A stretch of 64,000 bases of DNA. Origin: Acetatifactor sp. Lineage in GTDB: Bacteria; Bacillota; Clostridia; Lachnospirales; Lachnospiraceae. The number at the start of each line of letters is the position of its first letter. Positions within the stretch are counted from its first letter, which is position 1. Made by a program: the position numbers and the translations under genes. This document shows, one piece after another, positions 26,403-35,445 of this stretch. The stretch spans positions 1-64,000 of the forward strand of contig JAEEVF010000013.1 in assembly GCA_016290775.1 (NCBI GenBank), written 5' to 3'. Below the pieces are notes generated by a model. That model ran no database searches. It was not told the origin of the DNA and was given only the letters and a program-made list of their open reading frames with translations.

Positions 26403-26807
26403 ATGTTAAAACAAGTATCGATCTATGCAGAAAACAAAAAGGGTACCATGCAAAGGATCACGGGCATCCTTTTGGAGAACAACATTAACATCCTTGGTTC
26501 CGTAACGAACGACAGTGCGGAGTACGGCATCATCCGCATGGTGGTTTCGGATCCGCAGAAGGCATATGATTCCTTGACCGGCGACGGCTTCCTTTGCAGG
26601 CTCACGGACGTGATCGGCGTTGAGGTGGCAGATGAAGTCGGCAACCTCAATCACCTCTTAAAGGATCTCGAGCAGAGCAACATCAGCGTGGATTATCTGT
26701 ACCTGTCCTTCAACAGAGAGTCCGGAAAGCCCATCATGGTGTTCCATTGCCTGGACATCGGCGAGGTGAAGGCGTGCCTTATGGCGAAGGGATATACCGT
26801 ACTGTAA
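26403..26807 (+). CDS. tandem ACT domain protein
   Basis: A 134-residue protein made of two ACT-type ligand-binding units. The first begins KQVSIYAENKKGTMQRITGI and the second resembles VADEVGNLNHLLKDLEQSNI. Proteins of this build usually bind amino acids and regulate metabolism; no catalytic domain is present. GGAAGGAAAGATCC precedes the ATG, and it has its own promoter. The next gene begins 14 bases downstream, so the two are probably co-transcribed. The ligand is unknown. Confidence 0.85.
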   Translation: MLKQVSIYAENKKGTMQRITGILLENNINILGSVTNDSAEYGIIRMVVSDPQKAYDSLTGDGFLCRLTDVIGVEVADEVGNLNHLLKDLEQSNISVDYLYLSFNRESGKPIMVFHCLDIGEVKACLMAKGYTVL

Positions 26808-26821
26808 GCAGGGGGGACTTT

Positions 26822-28210
26822 ATGATTCCTGAAGCATTTTTGCAGCGGATGCAAGAGCAACTTGGCGAGGAGTATCCTGCGTTCTTGGAAAGCATTGACG
26901 GTCCAAGACATCAGGCTTTGCGCCTAAATACATTAAAAAAGATGGAGAGCGGAGAGAGCATGAAAGAGGCCCTGACCGCTCTTTTTCACATGGAAAAGGT
27001 GCCTTGGGCATCAGAGGGATATTATTTCGACGGCGAAGCGCACCCGGGAAAGCACCCCTATCATGAGGCGGGGCTTTACTATATCCAGGAGCCTAGCGCC
27101 ATGGCGCCCGTAGGGTTTTTGAACGTGACGCCGGGAGAGCGTGTGCTTGATCTTTGCGCAGCGCCGGGCGGGAAGAGCACGCAGATCGGCGCGCTCCTTC
27201 GCGGAGAGGGGCTTCTTGTCAGCAATGAGATCCACCCGACGAGGGCAAGGATCCTTTCGGAGAACGCAGAGCGCATGGGGCTTGTAAATGCGCTGGTGAC
27301 CAATGAGACGCCTGAGCGCCTGGCGGAAGCCTTCCCGGAATATTTTGACAAGATTTTGGTGGACGCGCCCTGCTCGGGCGAGGGGATGTTTCGGAAAAAT
27401 GAGATCGCACAGACGGAGTGGAGTCCTGAAAACGTAAGGCTTTGCGGCGAAAGACAGGACGGAATCCTTGCGCAGGCGGCAAAGATGCTGCGCCCCGGAG
27501 GCAGGCTGGTTTATTCCACCTGCACCTTCGCGGAGTGGGAGAACGAGGGCTCGATCGGCCGCTTTTTGCAGGCACACCCCGAGTTTTCGCTGGTAAAGGG
27601 TCTTACTTTCCGCGTGGAAGAAGGCAAGGAGATCAGCTTTGACGGCATGCTGCGGCTTTATCCGCACAAGCTTCGCGGCGAAGGTCATTTTCTGGCAGTG
27701 CTCGAAAAGGAAGGGGACATGCCGGAAGGCGTACGGAGCCTGCCCGCAAAGGGATTCCTTCGGACTGTTTCGGAAAAGGATTGCAAGGATTGGCAGGAGT
27801 TTGAACGGACGACGCTTGCGCGCTCCATTCATCTTTGTATCTACGGCGGAAAGCAGGAGGGCGGGTTCCATCGCTTTGGCGATCAGCTCTACCTCGTGCC
27901 ACAGGAATTTCCGGAGCTCAAGGGCCTGAAGGTCCTAAGACCGGGACTTCATCTCGGAGAGGTGAAAAAGAATCGTTTTGAACCGTCCCATGCGCTGGCC
28001 TTGGCTTTGGGAGCACGGGACGTAAGGAACGTTTACCGCATGACCACAAAGGAACTGCTTCCCGTGGCTTACTTAAACGGCCAGACCTTCCCCGCAGAGG
28101 GCGAAAAGGGGTGGCATTTGATCCTGGTGGACGGAATGTCGCTGGGCTGGGGCAAGCTTGCAGGGAACATTATGAAGAATCATTATCCAAAGGGCTTGCG
28201 CATGACATAA
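26822..28210 (+). CDS. rRNA (cytosine-5) methyltransferase, RsmF/RsmB (NOL1/NOP2/sun) family
   Basis: A 462-residue SAM-dependent RNA m5C methyltransferase. The catalytic core shows GLYYIQEPSAMAP, the SAM loop VLDLCAAPGGKSTQI, VDAPCSGEGMFRKN with the first cysteine and VYSTCTFAEWENE with the second. The C-terminal extension of about 160 residues, ending in an RNA-binding-like module, resembles RsmF (16S C1407). The specific target is inferred. ATG 26822 follows AGGGGGGAC; an in-frame start at 26747 inside the ACT gene is not supported. Confidence 0.9.
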   Translation: MIPEAFLQRMQEQLGEEYPAFLESIDGPRHQALRLNTLKKMESGESMKEALTALFHMEKVPWASEGYYFDGEAHPGKHPYHEAGLYYIQEPSAMAPVGFLNVTPGERVLDLCAAPGGKSTQIGALLRGEGLLVSNEIHPTRARILSENAERMGLVNALVTNETPERLAEAFPEYFDKILVDAPCSGEGMFRKNEIAQTEWSPENVRLCGERQDGILAQAAKMLRPGGRLVYSTCTFAEWENEGSIGRFLQAHPEFSLVKGLTFRVEEGKEISFDGMLRLYPHKLRGEGHFLAVLEKEGDMPEGVRSLPAKGFLRTVSEKDCKDWQEFERTTLARSIHLCIYGGKQEGGFHRFGDQLYLVPQEFPELKGLKVLRPGLHLGEVKKNRFEPSHALALALGARDVRNVYRMTTKELLPVAYLNGQTFPAEGEKGWHLILVDGMSLGWGKLAGNIMKNHYPKGLRMT

Positions 28211-28287
28211 TGCAAGGCGGAGGGGTTTCATCGCGTCATGTGAAATGGCCGCGATGAGAGAACGATACTATGAGGGGAGGCGAGACG

Positions 28288-29079
28288 GTGCGCTGCGAGA
28301 TCATATACGAGGATGAAGAAATCTTGATCGTGCGTAAGCCGGCGGGCCTTGCGACGCAGAGTGCAAACCTGGCGGAGATGGACGTGGTGAGCGAACTGAA
28401 GAATTACTTGGCCGGGAAAAACCGCGATGTCGAGGGCACGAAGCCTGCCACAAGGCGCGGCGTCGAGGGCGCGAAGCCTGCCGCAAGCCGCGGTGCCAAA
28501 GGCGTAAAGCCGGCCGCAGGGCAGGGCGCACCGCCGTACGTCGGCATCGTGCATCGCCTCGATCAGCCCGTGGAAGGGCTTCTTGCGTTTGCAAAGACAA
28601 AGGCTGCGGCAGCAGCGTTGACACGCCAGCTCGGAAATGGCACGCTGAACAAGACCTATCTGGCGGCCGTTTTTGGAGAGCCTCTCCCCAAGGGGGAGCT
28701 TCTTGACATGATCCGCAAGGAGAAAAATGTTGCGCAGGTCGTCACCGGAAGGGAAGGAGAATTCTCAGACGCGAAGCAGGCAAAGCTTTGCTACGAAAGG
28801 CTTGACGCAAAGGCGGTACTGCCTGGAACGGCCTTGCTCAAGGTGCAGATCGAGACGGGAAGGTTTCATCAGATCCGCGCACAGCTTTCGCATGCAGGTT
28901 TCCCGATCCTCGGGGATGCGAAGTACGGGAGTGAAGCTTCCAAGGCGTTTTCAAAGGAGAAAGGCATCCGAAACCTGGCACTTTGTGCCAACGAACTGAC
29001 ATTGACACATCCCAGGACCAAACGCGAATATTCCTGGAATTGCACGCCCGCGTGGCTGGCGGAACTGTTTGTGGAATAA
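28288..29079 (+). CDS. RluA family pseudouridine synthase with a repeat insertion
   Basis: A 263-residue RNA pseudouridine synthase without an S4 domain. IIYEDEEILIVRKPAGLATQ opens the domain, and the catalytic block is GIVHRLDQPVEGLL with the conserved Asp. KTYLAAVFG and ETGRFHQIRAQLSHAGFPIL follow as expected. Between the first strand and the catalytic loop lies an insertion of three 11-residue repeats. GTG 28288 is preferred because GAGGGGAGG lies 8-16 bases upstream and the family starts near this residue. The RNA target is unknown. It probably follows the rRNA methyltransferase in one unit, across a small hairpin at 28229-28256. Confidence 0.88.
   Translation: MRCEIIYEDEEILIVRKPAGLATQSANLAEMDVVSELKNYLAGKNRDVEGTKPATRRGVEGAKPAASRGAKGVKPAAGQGAPPYVGIVHRLDQPVEGLLAFAKTKAAAAALTRQLGNGTLNKTYLAAVFGEPLPKGELLDMIRKEKNVAQVVTGREGEFSDAKQAKLCYERLDAKAVLPGTALLKVQIETGRFHQIRAQLSHAGFPILGDAKYGSEASKAFSKEKGIRNLALCANELTLTHPRTKREYSWNCTPAWLAELFVE
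28429..28527 (+). repeat. three in-frame 33-bp tandem repeats inside the pseudouridine synthase gene
   Basis: Units 28429-28461, 28462-28494 and 28495-28527 encode VEGTKPATRRG, VEGAKPAASRG and AKGVKPAAGQG. The unit length is a multiple of three, so copy number could vary without a frameshift. Confidence 0.9.
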
Positions 29080-29087
29080 CATAAACA

Positions 29088-29224
29088 GGTAATTATTCAG
29101 AACCCCATTCGCAAAATGTCACAGAACGACATTTTTGCTCATGGGGTTTCTCGCCATATTCGAAAACAATGGCTTTCATGCAAGCATGAGCCATTGTCTT
29201 CGAACATGGCTCTGAATAATTACC
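29088..29224. repeat. 137-base palindromic element predicted to fold as a three-way junction
   Basis: Ends GGTAATTATTCAGA (29088-29101) and TCTGAATAATTACC (29211-29224) are perfectly complementary. Inside are two further hairpins. At 29102-29147, ACCCCAT/ATGGGGT encloses AAAATGTC/GACATTTT. At 29153-29210, GCCAT/ATGGC, TTCGAA/TTCGAA, ACAATGGCT/AGCCATTGT and TCATGC/GCATGA stack with only A/C mismatches. It carries no ORF. It could be a MITE-like insertion or a structured RNA. The remaining spacer to 29359 holds the next two features. Confidence 0.88.
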
Positions 29225-29226
29225 AA

Positions 29227-29275
29227 AAAAGCACATTTGAAAGCCATAAAAGTATGGAGACAAAAATGTGCTTTT
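29227..29275 (+). terminator. possible hairpin terminator
   Basis: AAAAGCACATTT (29227-29238) is exactly complementary to AAATGTGCTTTT (29264-29275) across a 25-base loop. The right arm ends in a short T run. It overlaps the promoter listed next, so a regulatory role is also possible. Confidence 0.45.
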
Positions 29276-29285
29276 ATGTTATAAT
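29257..29285 (+). promoter_or_regulatory. probable promoter of the aldo/keto reductase gene
   Basis: A consensus TATAAT at 29280-29285 with a weak -35 GAGACA at 29257-29262 and 17-base spacing. Confidence 0.5.
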
Positions 29286-29359
29286 AAAATAGTTAACCTG
29301 TAGGCATTTTTCGGTTATATGAAGGGGCGTGGCGAAGGTCGCGCGAAGGAGGGCTATGC

Positions 29360-30496
29360 ATGGAAACTAGACGATTTGAGAAGCTCGGAATAGACGTCTC
29401 CCTTTTGGGATTTGGCTGCATGCGGTTCCCCACGGGGAAGGACGGCAAGATCGACGAAGTGCTTGCCGAGCAGATGATGGACAAGGCCATTGCCGCAGGC
29501 GTGAATTACATTGACACGGCATATCCTTACCACGGCGGAGAGAGTGAGACCTTCGTCGGCAAGGTTTTGAAGAAGTATCCCAGGGATTCTTTCTATCTTG
29601 CGACCAAGCTTCCTTGTTGGTTCATCAACGAGGTTTCTGACGTTGATAAGTATTTTAACGAGCAGCTGGGCAAGCTCCAGGTGGATCATTTTGATTTCTA
29701 TCTCATGCATGCCCTGAACAAGGGCAGCTGGGACAAGATGAAGGGCCTTGGCGTCGTGGAGCGCCTCGAGCAGTTGAAGGCGGAGGGCAAGATCCGCTTC
29801 CTTGGCTTTTCCTTCCACGATTCCTACGAAGCTTTTGAAGAGATCATCAGCTACCGCGACTGGGATTTCTGCCAGATCCAGCTCAACTACATGGACACGG
29901 ACGAGCAGGCAGGCCTGAAGGGCTATGATCTCGCCGAAAAGCTTGGAGTCCCTCTGACGATCATGGAACCCATCAAGGGCGGATCGCTGGCGAACTTCTC
30001 GCAGGACATCATGGACGTGTTCCATGCAGTAAAGCCCGGCGCATCCGCAGCCTCCATCGCGCTGCGTTACGTGGCAACGTTGCCGAACATCCTTACCGTT
30101 CTCAGCGGCATGTCCACCATGGAGCAGGTAGAGGATAACTTAAAGACCTTCACGAACTTTGAACCCATGACGGCGGAAGAATATGCTGCCATCGACCGCG
30201 TGAAGGAGATCATGAACAGCCGGATCCAGAACGGTTGCACGGGATGCAGATATTGCATGCCTTGCCCGTTTGGCGTGGACATTCCGGGGAACTTCAGCGT
30301 TTGGAACAGATATCACATGTATCAGAACTATGGCGTTGTCAGCTGGCAGTGGGAAGGCATGGGACGCGATGGCAAGCAGGCGAAAAACTGCAAAGAATGC
30401 GGTAAGTGCGAAAAGGCCTGCCCTCAGCACCTTGCGATCCGTGAGGATCTGAAGAAGGTGCAGGCTGACTTAGACAAGAAGGCAATGGTTTTTTAA
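29360..30496 (+). CDS. aldo/keto reductase with C-terminal 4Fe-4S ferredoxin-type domain
   Basis: A 378-residue oxidoreductase. The N-terminal barrel has GFGCMRFPTG, NYIDTAYPYHGGESE with the catalytic Tyr, ATKLPCWF and LMHALNKG. The C-terminal part carries two cysteine clusters, CTGCRYCMPCPFGV and CKECGKCEKACPQ, for two iron-sulfur clusters. This family of clostridial predicted oxidoreductases probably couples ferredoxin-type electron flow to carbonyl reduction; the substrate is unknown. A purine-rich GAAGGAGGGC lies ahead of the ATG. The gene ends 12 bases before the next. Confidence 0.93.
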   Translation: METRRFEKLGIDVSLLGFGCMRFPTGKDGKIDEVLAEQMMDKAIAAGVNYIDTAYPYHGGESETFVGKVLKKYPRDSFYLATKLPCWFINEVSDVDKYFNEQLGKLQVDHFDFYLMHALNKGSWDKMKGLGVVERLEQLKAEGKIRFLGFSFHDSYEAFEEIISYRDWDFCQIQLNYMDTDEQAGLKGYDLAEKLGVPLTIMEPIKGGSLANFSQDIMDVFHAVKPGASAASIALRYVATLPNILTVLSGMSTMEQVEDNLKTFTNFEPMTAEEYAAIDRVKEIMNSRIQNGCTGCRYCMPCPFGVDIPGNFSVWNRYHMYQNYGVVSWQWEGMGRDGKQAKNCKECGKCEKACPQHLAIREDLKKVQADLDKKAMVF

Positions 30497-30508
30497 GAGG
30501 GAAAACAA

Positions 30509-33500
30509 ATGATCAACAATGCGTTTGAATCATTCTATGCCGAGAACATGCCCGCCGCGGCCTTTGTCTGCAGAGCAGACGGTCAGTGGGAGATCCTTTA
30601 TGCAAGCCCGAGCCTTATAAAGCTCATGGAATGTGAGAACTATGAGGATTTCATGGAATTCACGGGCGGCAGCTTTGGCGGCATGGTCAGTCCTTCGCAG
30701 TTCCGCAGCATCTACAAAGAGATTTTGCTGCAGGTTCATGAAGAGGGGCAGACCAAAGGGCATCTGTTCTATCACCTCATCACCAAAAAGGAGAATGTGT
30801 GCCTTGCGGAAGAATACTGGAAAATGGTAAGAGACCCTAAGGAGGGGATGCTCTTTTACAGTTTCCTGCTTCCGAGGGAAAACGATCCCGCGGCGGATTA
30901 CGATCCCATCACGGGCCTTTACGGTAAGGCGAGGTTTGTTTCGCATGCCAACAATCAAAATCGCGAGATGATCGGGACTTCTTCGGAGGAATATGCCGTC
31001 GCCTACTTAAACCTGGTGAACTTCAAGCTTCTTAACGTCAACAAAGGCATCGAAGAGGGTGACGCCTGCCTGAAGGCCGTGGCGGACAGTCTTTCCTATG
31101 CCTTCGAAGACGCAATCCTTGCAAGGCTTTCGGATGACCATTTTGCGATCCTCGACAAGAAGGATAACTTGATCGAGAAGATGAAGGCCTCCAGAAATCA
31201 CTTCCATGAAATGTTTTTGGACCGCTTTGGCGTGAGCGGAAAGTGGGGGTATTACACCTTCACCCCCAGCAATGCGTTCGACGCGGAGAAGGCGCTTTCC
31301 TTCGCGAAGATCGCCTGCGACAAGATCAAATACGTGGCGGATACTTACATCATCGAATATTCCGAGCAACTGGCGCAGCAGCAAAACCTGGCAGAGCACC
31401 TGGTAAGGAGCTTTGATGACGCCCTGAAAAATGGGTGGGTCCAGGTGTATTTCCAACCAGTGATCCGTGCCATCACGGGAGAGCTTTGCGGCGTGGAATC
31501 CCTTGCAAGATGGAACGATCCGCAGTTCGGATTCATCATGCCAGGTGATTTCATCAGCGTGCTGGAAGAGAGCCGTCTGATCCATAAGTTGGATTCCTTT
31601 GTGGTGGAAGAGGTCTGCAAGCTCATGCACGAGAGGAATCAGCAAAAGCTGAACGTAGTTCCGGTGTCGGTGAACTTCTCTCGCTTGGATTTTGTGACCT
31701 GTGACATGCTCAAGGTCGTGGAGACGGCCGTGGAAAAGTACGACATTCCAAGGGATTACATTCACATTGAGGTGACGGAGAGCATGATCGCTTCCGACGC
31801 GGAGCTGATGCGCAGCGTGATCGACAGCTTCCGCGCGGCGGGATATGAAATCTGGATGGATGATTTTGGAAGCGGATATTCTTCCCTGACGGTCCTTAAG
31901 GACTATCAGTTCGACATGTTGAAGCTCGACATGAATTTCCTCTCGAACTTTACGGATAAATCCAAGGACGTCATGCGTTCGGCCATCATCATGGCAAAGG
32001 ACCTTGGCATCAAAACGCTTGCGGAAGGCGTTGAGACTAAGGAGCAGTTGGACTACCTGAGGTCGATCGGATGCGATCAGATCCAGGGATATTTATATGG
32101 CAAGCCGGAACCGTTGGATGTGTTCGCGGCGCATATCCGCGAAAAGAAGATCATTTCCGAGCAGAGAAAGTGGAGACATTTCTATGAGGTGGCAAGCTTC
32201 CACGTAAAGGCGACGGATGCACCGCTCGAGCTGATCGAGGACGATGGGACGAGCTTCCGTACGTTGTTCATGAACGAGGCATACAAGGAGCAGATCGGAC
32301 TTCAGGGCATGAGCCTTGAGGAGGTGGATAAGCAGATCTATCACGCGGCTTCACCGCTTCTTGGAAAATATCGTGAATTTGCTGAGCAGATGAAGCGGAC
32401 GGGCAAGCAGGAAACATTTTATTATTCTAAGGGGAACAGCTATCTTTGCCTGCGCGGAGAAGCGTTGGTGCAGTTGGAAGGAAAGTGCATCATCAAAGCC
32501 TCCATCATCAATATTGCGGCAGATCAGAACCTGAACGAGACGGAGCGCCTCGATAATAAGCTCCGTGCACTGAACCTTTTGTTTAAGGTCATTTTGCATG
32601 CAGACGTTAAGAACCAGCAATTGACGCCCCTCCTCGGCACTTCCCCTAACATGAGGTTGGAGCAGACGAGTGAGGGCGACATGGACGCAAACAATGCAAC
32701 GTTTGCGGAGAATAACATTTTCCCGACGGAGCGGAATCGTTATCGTGCCTTCATGGATTTCTCGACGGCAAAGGAACGCGTGGAGAAATCACGGTTTGGC
32801 TATGTGTCGGAAGTGTTCCGCATCAAGCAGCCGGACGGAAATTATCGCCGTGGGGAGACAATCCTGATGGTCATTCCAGGAACGGACGGAAACGAGTTCC
32901 TGTACTGCGTGAAGCCGTATATCGCCGTGCAAGAGGATACGGAGGGCGTGAGCAGCATCTTAAGGCCTGACGCAACGGACAGTTTTGCGACAAATGGAGA
33001 GTCCACCTATCGGATCCTATGGAACAATATGGTCTGGAACAGCAGCGTGAAATTCTTCTGGAAGGATCGCGAGCGGAAATTCATGGGCGCCAGCCAGGCG
33101 TTCCTGGACTTCTTTGGTTTCAGATCCCTCGAGGAGTTGGTTGGAAAAACGGATGCGGACATGCGCTGGTTTGTCAATGAGACGCCCTATCGCGAAAGGG
33201 AGCTGGACATTCTCCACAGGGGAATTCGTTTTCTGGACGAACCCATGCAGGTCATTGTCAAGGGCACGCTGCATAACATCATATGCTACAAGATGCCGAT
33301 CTATAAGGACGGCCTGATCGTCGGCATTTCAGGGTATTTCCTGGATGCGGAAAAGGAAATGGGGCCCGCCAACATGGCGCTCAAACGGATCAATAAAGAC
33401 TCCGTGACGGGCCTGATGGATGCCCACGCCTTTGTGGGTGCCATGGCCGATTATGAGATGCAATATCATGAGAAACGCAAAGATTATGGTCTGATCATCA

Positions 33501-33862
33501 TCCGAAACGCGCGGTATTACCGGATCGTGGAAACCTATGGAGAAGAAGTCGCGAACGAGAGCCTTCGGGAAATGACGAAGGTTCTGATGCATACCATGGG
33601 CCCTGGCTGCGTGATGGCCCGTTCCAAGGGCGGCATCTTTGCCACGCTGATGCAAGCGGACGATGAGGCAGAGCTGAAGGAGAAAGCGAAAAAACTGCTT
33701 GAGGAAATGAGCAAGATCAATACCGTCGACGGCAATCCCGTGACAATGCGGATGCGCGTGGCAACCAGAGTGCGCAGCGCCGAGGGCGTGACGGACGAGA
33801 ACATGTACTACGGCGCGATCGCTGAGGTCATGGAAGAAAAGGCAGAGGAAAGAGAGGAATAA
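30509..33862 (+). CDS. PAS-GGDEF-EAL-PAS-PAS-GGDEF signalling protein, both GGDEF motifs degenerate
   Basis: A 1117-residue soluble cyclic-di-GMP-type protein. After a PAS-like N-terminus, the first GGDEF domain reads SDDHF at its active site (about residue 207). The EAL domain (about 300-545) keeps GVESLARW, MDDFGSGYSSL, LKLDMNF, TLAEGVETKEQ and QGYLYGKP, so phosphodiesterase activity is plausible. Two PAS-like regions follow. The C-terminal GGDEF-like domain reads KGGIF (about 1040). Diguanylate cyclase activity is therefore unlikely from either end, and they may act as sensory partners of EAL. It has no membrane segments. It lies between the reductase and GH43 genes with 12- and 3-base gaps. 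Confidence 0.88.
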   Translation: MINNAFESFYAENMPAAAFVCRADGQWEILYASPSLIKLMECENYEDFMEFTGGSFGGMVSPSQFRSIYKEILLQVHEEGQTKGHLFYHLITKKENVCLAEEYWKMVRDPKEGMLFYSFLLPRENDPAADYDPITGLYGKARFVSHANNQNREMIGTSSEEYAVAYLNLVNFKLLNVNKGIEEGDACLKAVADSLSYAFEDAILARLSDDHFAILDKKDNLIEKMKASRNHFHEMFLDRFGVSGKWGYYTFTPSNAFDAEKALSFAKIACDKIKYVADTYIIEYSEQLAQQQNLAEHLVRSFDDALKNGWVQVYFQPVIRAITGELCGVESLARWNDPQFGFIMPGDFISVLEESRLIHKLDSFVVEEVCKLMHERNQQKLNVVPVSVNFSRLDFVTCDMLKVVETAVEKYDIPRDYIHIEVTESMIASDAELMRSVIDSFRAAGYEIWMDDFGSGYSSLTVLKDYQFDMLKLDMNFLSNFTDKSKDVMRSAIIMAKDLGIKTLAEGVETKEQLDYLRSIGCDQIQGYLYGKPEPLDVFAAHIREKKIISEQRKWRHFYEVASFHVKATDAPLELIEDDGTSFRTLFMNEAYKEQIGLQGMSLEEVDKQIYHAASPLLGKYREFAEQMKRTGKQETFYYSKGNSYLCLRGEALVQLEGKCIIKASIINIAADQNLNETERLDNKLRALNLLFKVILHADVKNQQLTPLLGTSPNMRLEQTSEGDMDANNATFAENNIFPTERNRYRAFMDFSTAKERVEKSRFGYVSEVFRIKQPDGNYRRGETILMVIPGTDGNEFLYCVKPYIAVQEDTEGVSSILRPDATDSFATNGESTYRILWNNMVWNSSVKFFWKDRERKFMGASQAFLDFFGFRSLEELVGKTDADMRWFVNETPYRERELDILHRGIRFLDEPMQVIVKGTLHNIICYKMPIYKDGLIVGISGYFLDAEKEMGPANMALKRINKDSVTGLMDAHAFVGAMADYEMQYHEKRKDYGLIIIRNARYYRIVETYGEEVANESLREMTKVLMHTMGPGCVMARSKGGIFATLMQADDEAELKEKAKKLLEEMSKINTVDGNPVTMRMRVATRVRSAEGVTDENMYYGAIAEVMEEKAEEREE

Positions 33863-33865
33863 GTA

Positions 33866-35320
33866 ATGTCAAATCCGATTTTACCGTTGTGGGAGTGCAT
33901 TCCGGACGGAGAACCCAGACTGTTTGGAGACAGAGTCTATCTTTACGGCTCTCATGACAGGTACGGCTGCAGCCGTTTCTGCGATTACAAGCTGAAGGCG
34001 TGGAGCGCTTCGGTGGATGACCTGAATCACTGGACTTGCCACGGACACATCTTCCAGACGAAACCTGACACGGACCACGAGTCCAGCGTTCCTCATACCG
34101 GCAACGAGCTGTATGCGCCCGACGTGGTGGAAAAGGACGGAAAGTATTATCTTTTCACCTATATCGTCGGCGCGAAGGGTTGTGTTTCCGTAAGCGACAA
34201 GCCGGAAGGGTCTTTCAAGTTCCTTTCCTGCTATGAATATGCTCCCGAAGACGCAGGGGACGACGGCATTTACAATGATCCCGGCGTGCTTGTGGATGAC
34301 GACGGCAGAGTGTACGTATATTATGGCTTCGAGGGTTCGAACATGAACGAGCTCGACGGCGAGACCATGTACAAGGTGGTGCCCGGAAGCCTTAGAAAGC
34401 ACGTGATGGATGACCGCGCGGAGGTGCCCGTGGAAAAGCGCTTCTACGAGGCAAGCTCGCCCAGGAAGATCGGTGACACCTATTATTTGATCTATTCGCC
34501 CAGAAAGGGCAGCAGGCTTGCGTATGCCACGGCAGACGCACCGACGGGGCCTTTTACTTATCGGGGATACATCATCGACAACGGCATCGATTATCCGGGC
34601 GGAAACAATCACGGTTCCCTTTGCAAGATTGGAGATCAGTGGTACATATTCTATCATCGCATGACCAATGACACCGTGTTCTCAAGGCGTGCCTGCGTTG
34701 AGAAGGTGGAGATCATGCCGGACGGAAGCATCCCTCCCGTGGAAATGACTTCCCTTGGATTTGAGGAGGCGCTTGCGCCCTACGAGCCCGTAAAGGCGGA
34801 GATCGCCTGCGTTTTGACCGGAGGGTGCTTTATCACCGAAAAGGATTTGTTCACCCGCGTTGTCACGAAGGTGACGGACGGGTGCGTCATTGGATATAAA
34901 TATTTTGATTTTGGTGAGGATGATGCGACAAAGACCATGGAACTTGCCATCAAGGTCAAGGGCTGTGGCTGCAAGGGCAAGCTTCACGTTTGGATCGACG
35001 GCACGGAGAGCGCCGAAGATGCGGCAAAGACTGCGCCGCAGGAAGGCGTAAATGCGCAGGATGGCCACGGCTGCAAGACCGAGGACGGCCTAGAGATCGT
35101 ATGGTATTCTTCCGAGAGCCAAAAGCTCCCCGGCAAGGAGATCGGCGTGGTGGAGATCGGCCTTGGCGACGGGATCTACCGCGGAAGAGTTGAGAAGGTG
35201 ACAGGGCGTCATGCCTTATATTTCAAGGCAGACCTTGATCTTCCGAAGGGCGCGTGGACCAGCAGCTTCTTTGACGGAAGGGCGATCTGCGAGCTTGAGG
35301 AATTTGTATTTTTGAAATAA
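33866..35320 (+). CDS. GH43 family glycosidase with C-terminal CBM6-like domain
   Basis: A 484-residue protein without signal peptide, so intracellular. The five-bladed propeller shows IPDGEPRLFGDRVYLYGSHD with the general-base Asp, IYNDPGVLVDDDGRVYVYYG with the pKa-modulating Asp, and KRFYEASSPRKIGDTYYLIY with the acid Glu. From about residue 300 a beta-rich domain resembles CBM6. GH43 members of this build act on arabinoxylan or xylo-oligosaccharides; the precise linkage is unknown. The start is three bases after the signalling gene stop, with AGAGAGGAATAAGTA upstream. With the CE2 esterase and galK it suggests use of hemicellulose breakdown products. Confidence 0.9.
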   Translation: MSNPILPLWECIPDGEPRLFGDRVYLYGSHDRYGCSRFCDYKLKAWSASVDDLNHWTCHGHIFQTKPDTDHESSVPHTGNELYAPDVVEKDGKYYLFTYIVGAKGCVSVSDKPEGSFKFLSCYEYAPEDAGDDGIYNDPGVLVDDDGRVYVYYGFEGSNMNELDGETMYKVVPGSLRKHVMDDRAEVPVEKRFYEASSPRKIGDTYYLIYSPRKGSRLAYATADAPTGPFTYRGYIIDNGIDYPGGNNHGSLCKIGDQWYIFYHRMTNDTVFSRRACVEKVEIMPDGSIPPVEMTSLGFEEALAPYEPVKAEIACVLTGGCFITEKDLFTRVVTKVTDGCVIGYKYFDFGEDDATKTMELAIKVKGCGCKGKLHVWIDGTESAEDAAKTAPQEGVNAQDGHGCKTEDGLEIVWYSSESQKLPGKEIGVVEIGLGDGIYRGRVEKVTGRHALYFKADLDLPKGAWTSSFFDGRAICELEEFVFLK

Positions 35321-35445
35321 GGCGACTTGGCTTTGTCTGTTTAGATCAGAAAGGCAAAAAGGATGGAAGAAGCTGTATGAGGATCAGCTTGAGGAGCGCA
35401 GGAAGATGAGAAGGGCGAAAAGACAGGCAAGGAGAAGAAAAGGAC

